DNA from: Nisaea sediminum
GTDB taxonomy: Bacteria; Pseudomonadota; Alphaproteobacteria; Thalassobaculales; Thalassobaculaceae
NCBI RefSeq assembly: GCF_014904705.1
Contig: NZ_JACZCQ010000015.1
Location: 1 to 64,000 of the forward strand
DNA length: 64,000 bases
Reading direction: 5' to 3'
Made by a program: the position numbers and the translations under genes. The stretch's first letter is position 1. The number at the start of each line of letters is the position of its first letter. Under the pieces are notes generated by a model. The model was not told where the DNA came from. It worked only from the letters and a program-made list of their open reading frames with translations, and searched no databases. Below are positions 58,537 through 64,000 of the stretch, piece after piece.

Positions 58537-59595
58537 ATGGTTGAACCCGAACATATTCCCGCAGGCGTGTGCGACCGGGACGGAAAGCTCGGCGCTCTCG
58601 AAAGGGATGACGGCAGCGTCGATATCGTCGATCTGCAAACCGGCGAGCGGCTGTCGCATATCGTCGGGCTCAGTCATGCCCTGCTGATCGACGGGGGCTT
58701 TCTATACGGCGGCTGGGCCGATCCGGGCACGCCCCACACTTTCGTTCTGAAGAAGATCGATCTCGGTGCAAAAGCGCTTCCGGTCGTCGCGTCTCACGAG
58801 ATTTCGCTGCCGGCCTGGGTCGATGCGCAGGCAAAGGACGAGACCCGCTTCCGGATCCGGGTGGCAATGGAGGACGGGCGCTTCGTCATCTGGTGGCGCG
58901 GCAGGGACGTCTATGAAGGCGGGGCACCGCCCCCGGCGTTCCTGGAGCAGCAGATTGCGTCCAACCAGTCGGCCGAATGCCTGACTTTCGATGCGGAGAC
59001 ACTGGAGGAGATATCCCGGTTTCCAGAGGACGGCTTCGCAGAAGAGGATCGCGCGAAAGAGGCGGGCGCACGGCTGACACGGACCGCCAACGCGAACGTC
59101 TATCGACGCGGTGGCGCTTATGAAAATGCCCCCTGGGGGGATCGCTCCGAACGGCGGGCTCTGTTTCTGGCCGAGGGGGCTGGGGCGCCGAGACTGATGA
59201 TACGCAGGCTCAAGGGAGACGAGCCGACGCCCGAAGCGGATCGCGATGCGGTCTCGCTGCCGGCCGCGTCAGGCCCGGATACCGTCCCGGAACTGTCGTT
59301 GGATGGGCGTCATTTGGCGGTCGCATCCGGGCAATCGGCCCGCTGGCATGTCTATTCCGTCTCGAAGGGTACGGAGCTCGGCAGTCTGGAGCGGTCTTCG
59401 GAGCCGGTCTCTTTCCGCGTTCTCGGGGAGCGGATGCTCTGGCTGGAAGAGAGCGAGCCGAGCATGGACGCCGAGGGGCAAACCGTGCGAGAGCGGGCGA
59501 TCCATGCGGTCTCGCTTGCCGACGGCCAACGTCTCTGGACCTATCCGTTGCCGCCGAAAAAGCTGCCTGAAGGTTTCGGGTTTCTCCCGCCCTGA
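58537..59595 (+). CDS. Propeller-like (PQQ/WD-type) hypothetical protein
   Basis: A 352-residue soluble protein with repeated beta strands (GSVDIVDLQTGERLSHIVGL, LRFRVLGERMLWLEESEPSM-like blades, SLADGQRLWTYPLPPKKL), suggesting a beta-propeller. There is no signal peptide and no clear motif that would assign a cofactor. It is 15 bases downstream of the MFS gene and may bind a ligand or partner of the cluster. Confidence 0.7.
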   Translation: MVEPEHIPAGVCDRDGKLGALERDDGSVDIVDLQTGERLSHIVGLSHALLIDGGFLYGGWADPGTPHTFVLKKIDLGAKALPVVASHEISLPAWVDAQAKDETRFRIRVAMEDGRFVIWWRGRDVYEGGAPPPAFLEQQIASNQSAECLTFDAETLEEISRFPEDGFAEEDRAKEAGARLTRTANANVYRRGGAYENAPWGDRSERRALFLAEGAGAPRLMIRRLKGDEPTPEADRDAVSLPAASGPDTVPELSLDGRHLAVASGQSARWHVYSVSKGTELGSLERSSEPVSFRVLGERMLWLEESEPSMDAEGQTVRERAIHAVSLADGQRLWTYPLPPKKLPEGFGFLPP

Positions 59596-59640
59596 ATGTG
59601 GGTGGAGGCGAAATCTGCCCTGCCGCCGGTGCGGATACCG

Positions 59641-61731
59641 TCAGGTCCGGATCAAGGCGTCCAGCATGACGACCCCTTTGCCGTCCTCCAGGACCAGCAC
59701 GGGGTTCGCTTCAGCCTCTTCGATCCGCATGTCTGCGGCGAGTAGGGAGAGCGCGCTGACGGCTTCGGCGAGAGCTTCGAGGTCGCCTTTCGGACGGCCG
59801 CGGAATCCCCGCAGAAGCTCGAAACCCTTGACGTCGTCAAGCATCTTGCGGGCCTCTTCGAGATTGACCGGCGCCGGGCGCACGGCGCTGTCCCGGTAGA
59901 TCTCGGTCATGACGCCGCCCATGGCGACGGTGACGACCGGACCGGCGACCGGATCCCTGGAGAGACCGATAAGCGCCTCGCCGAGGCCTTTTGCGAGCTC
60001 CTGAACCAGGATGCTGGACAGCCGGAAGCCGGGATGGAAGCGCTCCGCCGACGCCCGCATCGCGGCAATTGCCGCCTCGAGTTCCGACTTGTCCGCAATC
60101 CCGACCCGGATCGCGCCGGCTTCCGTCTTGTGCGGCAGGTCCGGTGAGACAAGTTTCGCAACGACGGGATAGGCGAAGGGAAGGTCATCCGGGACCGGCG
60201 CGTCGGGGGCCAGAACGAGCTGCGCGGGCCCGCGCAGCCCAAGGGTCTGGAAGGCAGCGGCCGAGGTGACTTCGTCGGCCGTGCCCGACGCGAGCCTGTC
60301 GATCAGATCCGAAGCATCTTGCGGCAGGCCTGTCCCCGGAGCCGTTGCCGGTGCCGCACCCTGCATGAGCATCGCCACGGTTTCGGCGCAGCTCTCGACC
60401 GTCCGGAAGGTCGGCACGCCGCCGGCCTCGAGCAGACGCATGCTGTCCGGGGCGTGCGGCAGGGGAAAGGCGAGCACGGGCGCTGCGTCTTCCGGCGCCT
60501 CGGCCACGGCGTCGACGATGGGTTTCACCGCCAGTTCGGGGTCGAACTGGGCCGAGGACCCGATGGCGACGATCAACACGCCGGTTTGAGGGTCGCGGAT
60601 CAGCGTCGAGACCGCTTCTTTCATCACCTCGTAGCGCGCGCCGGCCAGGGTCACGTCGACCAGTTTGCCGTGGCCGCTCGGAATGCCTTTTTCGGCGAAA
60701 TGCGCTTTCGCGGCGGTACTGGCGCCCGCAATCTCGACGCCGCGGGCGCTCAGCTGATCGACCACCATGGCCCCGCCTCCGCCTGTCGTGGCGATGACGG
60801 TCGCGGTCTTCGGACGGTTCGGCTGCAGGCGGGCCTTGGCGAGCGCCCCCGGCGCCTCCAGCAGGGTTTCGAGCTGTTCCGCCTTGCGGATGCCGATGCT
60901 GCGGAGGAGGGCGTCGACCGCTTCCGCCGACCCTGTCAGCGCGCCGGTATGGGAGACGGAGAGCGCCTGGCCTTCTTCCGACTTGCCGATCATGTAGGCG
61001 ACCACAGGCTTGCCCGCCGCATGCGCCTTCGCGGCGAATGCGGCCAGAGCCCCCCGGTTCCGGATCGTCTCCATGAACAGCAGGAAGCCGTCGATTCCGT
61101 CATGGTCGACCAGGATCTCGCCGATCTCGCCGATCCCGGCCGCGGCCTCGTTGCCGACGGATACGAAGGTGGAGAACGCGATATCGCGCGCCGCGCCCCG
61201 GCTGAGCAGGGTGCCGATCACGCTGCCGCTCTGGGAGATCACCGCCAGCCGGCCGCGTCCGATCTCCGCCGCGCCGAAAGCGGCATTGGTGGTCGCGGCA
61301 AAGCCCGACGCCGTATGCACCACTCCCATGGAGTTGGGGCCTATCAGCAGCATCCCGGCATCTTCGGCGATGCGGCGCACCTCCTGCTGCCGGCGTTCGC
61401 CCTCTTCCCCGGCCTCGGCGAAACCGTCTGCGAGGATCGCAACGATTTTGACGCCGGCCGTCGCGCAGTCTTTCAGGGCCTCGATCGCGGGGTCTGCATC
61501 GAGCAGAATATAGGCGAAATCAATCGGTTCCGGGATGGCTGAGACGGACGGCCAGGCCTTCTCTCCGAGCACCGTGTCGCGTGCAGGATTGACCGGATAG
61601 ATCCGGCCCGCAAAGCCATGCCGTTTCAGAAACCGCATTGGCCGCGCCGTGAGTTTCGTCTCCGTATTCGAAGCGCCAACGATCGCGATGGATGCCGGGG
61701 AAACGAGGGCGTCGAGCAGGGCGGCGGGCAT
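59641..61731 (-). CDS. ADP-forming acyl-CoA synthetase (acetate-CoA ligase family)
   Basis: A 696-residue fusion of the CoA-binding/succinyl-CoA-ligase-like part and the ATP-grasp domain. The CoA-binding start is SPASIAIVGASNTETKLTAR, the catalytic His in QALSVSHTGALTGSAEAVDA near 260, and the ATP-grasp has PDLPHKTEAGAIRVG and FHPGFRLSSILVQELAKG. It interconverts an acyl-CoA with acid, ADP and phosphate; the acyl group is unknown. ATG 61731 is chosen at the family start, and an open frame extends upstream. Confidence 0.88.
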   Translation of the reverse strand: MPAALLDALVSPASIAIVGASNTETKLTARPMRFLKRHGFAGRIYPVNPARDTVLGEKAWPSVSAIPEPIDFAYILLDADPAIEALKDCATAGVKIVAILADGFAEAGEEGERRQQEVRRIAEDAGMLLIGPNSMGVVHTASGFAATTNAAFGAAEIGRGRLAVISQSGSVIGTLLSRGAARDIAFSTFVSVGNEAAAGIGEIGEILVDHDGIDGFLLFMETIRNRGALAAFAAKAHAAGKPVVAYMIGKSEEGQALSVSHTGALTGSAEAVDALLRSIGIRKAEQLETLLEAPGALAKARLQPNRPKTATVIATTGGGGAMVVDQLSARGVEIAGASTAAKAHFAEKGIPSGHGKLVDVTLAGARYEVMKEAVSTLIRDPQTGVLIVAIGSSAQFDPELAVKPIVDAVAEAPEDAAPVLAFPLPHAPDSMRLLEAGGVPTFRTVESCAETVAMLMQGAAPATAPGTGLPQDASDLIDRLASGTADEVTSAAAFQTLGLRGPAQLVLAPDAPVPDDLPFAYPVVAKLVSPDLPHKTEAGAIRVGIADKSELEAAIAAMRASAERFHPGFRLSSILVQELAKGLGEALIGLSRDPVAGPVVTVAMGGVMTEIYRDSAVRPAPVNLEEARKMLDDVKGFELLRGFRGRPKGDLEALAEAVSALSLLAADMRIEEAEANPVLVLEDGKGVVMLDALIRT

Positions 61732-61911
61732 GGGGAGACGGTCCGTGTGAGCTGCAATCGGGAAAGGCGGGTCAGGCGAACAGATCATGCCGCGCGGCGG
61801 GGCAATCTGACAAGTCGCGGTCCCGCAAGGCAAAAAGCTTCTGCAATCTTCATCCCGGCACGGTAAAAGCTAGATGCGTGAAAACGTGCCTGAACGAAGG
61901 GACAATCTCGA

Positions 61912-64000
61912 GTGGATCTACAGGCGCTAGTAAACGACGCCTTCGCACGGCACCAGTCGGGCCGGCTCGACGAGGCACTCCGCCTCTACCGTACGGTTCT
62001 CGCCGTGCACCCGCCGATCGCGCTCGTGCTCTCTCTTGCCGGTGATGCGGCGACCACGTCCGGCGATGCCGCATCCGGCAGGGCCTTGCTACGCCGGGCC
62101 CTCGCCCTGGAGCCGCACAAGAGCTCGTTCCGCCAGCTCCTCGCTTTCGCAGAGGCCTCGCTCGGGAACATCGTTGCGGCCGAAGACAATTATGCTGCCG
62201 CCGTCGAGTTCGATCCCGGCAATCTCTCCGCAATGAGCGACTGGGCCAACCTGATCCGTGTCCGTCATCCGGAGAAAGCGCGTGCCCTTGTGCGCAAATG
62301 CGTTCTGGCCGACCCTGGGAGCGCGTCTCAGTTGAGGCATCTGGCCGAACTCACTGTGCCCGGAAACCGCAAGTCCGGCCTGCGCATGCTATCCAAAGTC
62401 ACGATCCTGAAGCCGTCCGACGAGACCGCCTGGAGAGGGATAGGTCTTGTCGAACTCGCTGAACAGGCTGGTGGGGCGGCAACGCGCTCCCTGAAGAGAA
62501 GCCTTGTCCTCGCGCCGGCGGATGCAGCGGCGTATACCAGGCTTGCGGGCGCCGACGGGGACGCGCAGACCGCTCCGGAGCTTATGAATATTCTGCGATG
62601 GGCTTTGACCCTCGATCATCGGAATGCCGAAGCCTGGCTGTCGCTTTCGAACATCTTGCACGGGGTGGACCGCAAGGAGGAGGCCGGTCTCGGTTTCCGC
62701 CGGGCGATCCTGCTCCACCCGGGTCACCCTATCGCCGTTGGCAATAGCCTCGTTCTGGCGGCGGAGATCCATACCTCCAGCAGCGCCGAGATCCGCGCCG
62801 GTTACAGGCGGGCCCGCTGCATCAATCCGGTCCAGGTCTCGACACTCGTCAACTACACCAAGTTTCTTGTCGAGCAGGGCGCTCTTGGCGAGGCGATCGA
62901 GGCCGCACGGAGTGCGATGGTCGCCGGGGACGCGGATCTGGACATGTTCATAGGGCTCGCCAACGGACATCGCCAATCTCGCCAACACGCAGCGGCCGAG
63001 CTTTGTCTCAGACGGGCGGCAACGGTTTTCCCCGATGCCGGAAATGTTCAGTCCGGTCTGATCATGGGGCATAATTATGAAACAGGCGTCAGCGCGGAGT
63101 CCCTCTATCGGCGGCATAGGGACTGGGCCGAACGGTGCGCACCGGCGGAAGAACCGCTGTCTTACGACGTCGATCTCCGTCCAGATCGCCAACTCCATCT
63201 CGGGTTCCTCTCCCCCGATCTGAAGCGCCATCCCGTCGGGTTTTTCATGATGCCGATACTCAGGTATCTCGACCGCACGGGGTTCCGCATTTCCATATAT
63301 TCGGATCTCGCTAAGGAAGATCTTTTCACCGAAGAATTGCGCCGCCATGCCGAGGCCTGGCACGACACGAGCCGGGTTCCGGATTCCGAGCTGCGGCAGC
63401 GGATCATGGATGACCGAGTCGATATCCTCTTCGATCTGGCGGGACATTCTGCCGGGAACCGGATGCGGCTGTTCGCCCGGAGAGCGGCCCCTTTGCAGAT
63501 GACCTGGATGGGGTATGTCGGGACGACCGGATTGACGACGATGGATTACCTCGTCACGGACCGGTTTCAGACCGCGCCGGGAACCGAGCAGTTCTACTCC
63601 GAGAAATGGCTGGTTCTGCCTGACGACTATATCTGCTTCTTTCCCCCGCCCACCGCACCGCGCGTTGCTCCCGCGCCGGTCCTGACGAACGGGTTTGTGA
63701 CCTTCGGAAGCTTCAATAACCCGGCGAAACTGACGGATGAAACGCTGGCGCTCTGGTGCGACGTGCTTGAGGCGGTTCCGGCTGCCCGGCTGCTGTTGTC
63801 CTACCGCGGCTTCGACGATCCGGGCATTCAAGCCGGAATTCGGGGGTTTCTCGCAGCGCGGGGCATCTCGCCCGAGCTGGTTTCTTTCGAAACCAACCGG
63901 TTCCACGAGGAATTTCTCGGTGGCTACGGCGAAATTGATATCGCTCTCGACACGCTGCCTTATTCCGGCGGCCTGACGACCTGCGAGGCGCTCTGGATGG
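61912..64000 (+). CDS. TPR / SPINDLY-type O-GlcNAc transferase-like glycosyltransferase, partial
   Basis: About 696 codons are visible before the window ends. The N-terminal ~400 residues consist of TPR-type helical repeats (GRLDEALRLYRTVLAVHPPI; RKEEAGLGFRRAILLHPGHP). The C-terminal part matches GT41/SPINDLY-type transferases: LHLGFLSPDLKRHPVGFFMM, DILFDLAGHSAGNRMRLFAR, APLQMTWMGYVGTTGLTTMD and DIALDTLPYSGGLTTCEALW. It would glycosylate proteins such as flagellin or S-layer components. GTG 61912 is the only start downstream of the in-frame stop at 61891, with AAGGGA upstream. Confidence 0.87.
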   Translation, partial: MDLQALVNDAFARHQSGRLDEALRLYRTVLAVHPPIALVLSLAGDAATTSGDAASGRALLRRALALEPHKSSFRQLLAFAEASLGNIVAAEDNYAAAVEFDPGNLSAMSDWANLIRVRHPEKARALVRKCVLADPGSASQLRHLAELTVPGNRKSGLRMLSKVTILKPSDETAWRGIGLVELAEQAGGAATRSLKRSLVLAPADAAAYTRLAGADGDAQTAPELMNILRWALTLDHRNAEAWLSLSNILHGVDRKEEAGLGFRRAILLHPGHPIAVGNSLVLAAEIHTSSSAEIRAGYRRARCINPVQVSTLVNYTKFLVEQGALGEAIEAARSAMVAGDADLDMFIGLANGHRQSRQHAAAELCLRRAATVFPDAGNVQSGLIMGHNYETGVSAESLYRRHRDWAERCAPAEEPLSYDVDLRPDRQLHLGFLSPDLKRHPVGFFMMPILRYLDRTGFRISIYSDLAKEDLFTEELRRHAEAWHDTSRVPDSELRQRIMDDRVDILFDLAGHSAGNRMRLFARRAAPLQMTWMGYVGTTGLTTMDYLVTDRFQTAPGTEQFYSEKWLVLPDDYICFFPPPTAPRVAPAPVLTNGFVTFGSFNNPAKLTDETLALWCDVLEAVPAARLLLSYRGFDDPGIQAGIRGFLAARGISPELVSFETNRFHEEFLGGYGEIDIALDTLPYSGGLTTCEALWM

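Noticed and set aside
1-64000. CRISPR array
   Set aside because: No regularly spaced direct repeats of 23-40 bases were seen; the only tandem repeats are the short iteron-like units at 8271-8290.

Overview
The window is high-GC alphaproteobacterial DNA, probably from a Rhodospirillales-like marine bacterium; this rests on the GcrA and GapR homologues, TAXI-type TRAP transport genes and overall gene style, and no species marker is present. About the first 34 kb is the early and head-packaging half of a temperate tailed phage (HK97/siphovirus-like, probably cos-type) integrated into a tRNA-Thr(GGT) gene. The rest is host chromosome.

Prophage, left to right. Positions 1-5676 carry the head and packaging genes on the minus strand: TerS, TerL, a 60-residue membrane protein, portal, ClpP-like protease and the start of the HK97 major capsid gene, which runs off the left edge. 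Positions 5677-7050 hold a possible cos region with two perfect palindromes, an HNH gene, a fragment of a duplicated cytosine methyltransferase, a degenerate tRNA-Ser-like element inside an 18-bp inverted repeat, and a terminator. Positions 7048-24005 are a leftward early operon. It contains a DUF1376-type replication gene with an iteron-like cluster inside its coding sequence, a cytosine methyltransferase, an adenine-methyltransferase-like protein, a helicase-methyltransferase fusion, a GcrA homologue, a DUF5131 protein, an AAA+ ATPase, a GapR/DUF2312 protein, an ASCH protein, a nucleoside deoxyribosyltransferase-like protein and many small unknowns. Positions 23790-26240 are the immunity region: Cro-like and CI-like genes, repeated ATTCAA-N5-TTGAAT operators and two accessory genes that overlap tail to tail. 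Positions 26401-33969 are a rightward early operon of about 19 mostly unknown small genes ending with an excisionase-like gene and a tyrosine integrase. The att site (33961-34007) is the 3' part of tRNA-Thr and supplies the integrase stop codon.

Host part. A mechanosensitive-channel pseudogene abuts the att site. Then come a TAXI-TRAP uptake system (UspA, fused permease, receptor) and a leftward catabolic-looking cluster: C45 acyltransferase/hydrolase, ATP-grasp enzyme, Orn/Lys/Arg-type decarboxylase, nitrilase-family amidase, GABA-type aminotransferase and VOC protein. Next are a DUF2126 transglutaminase-like protein and a zinc-binding peptidase, an AT-rich gap, and a rightward group of a Hint-domain protein, an Asp-box beta-propeller, an MFS transporter and a second propeller-like protein. 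An ADP-forming acyl-CoA synthetase and a TPR/SPINDLY-type glycosyltransferase (cut by the right edge) finish the window.

The most striking observation is that the phage cytosine methyltransferase gene seems to encode a second protein in another frame on the same strand. That frame has its own ribosome binding site and family-like motifs. In a 30-base segment shared with the duplicated fragment, all seven base differences are silent in the second frame while four change the methyltransferase.
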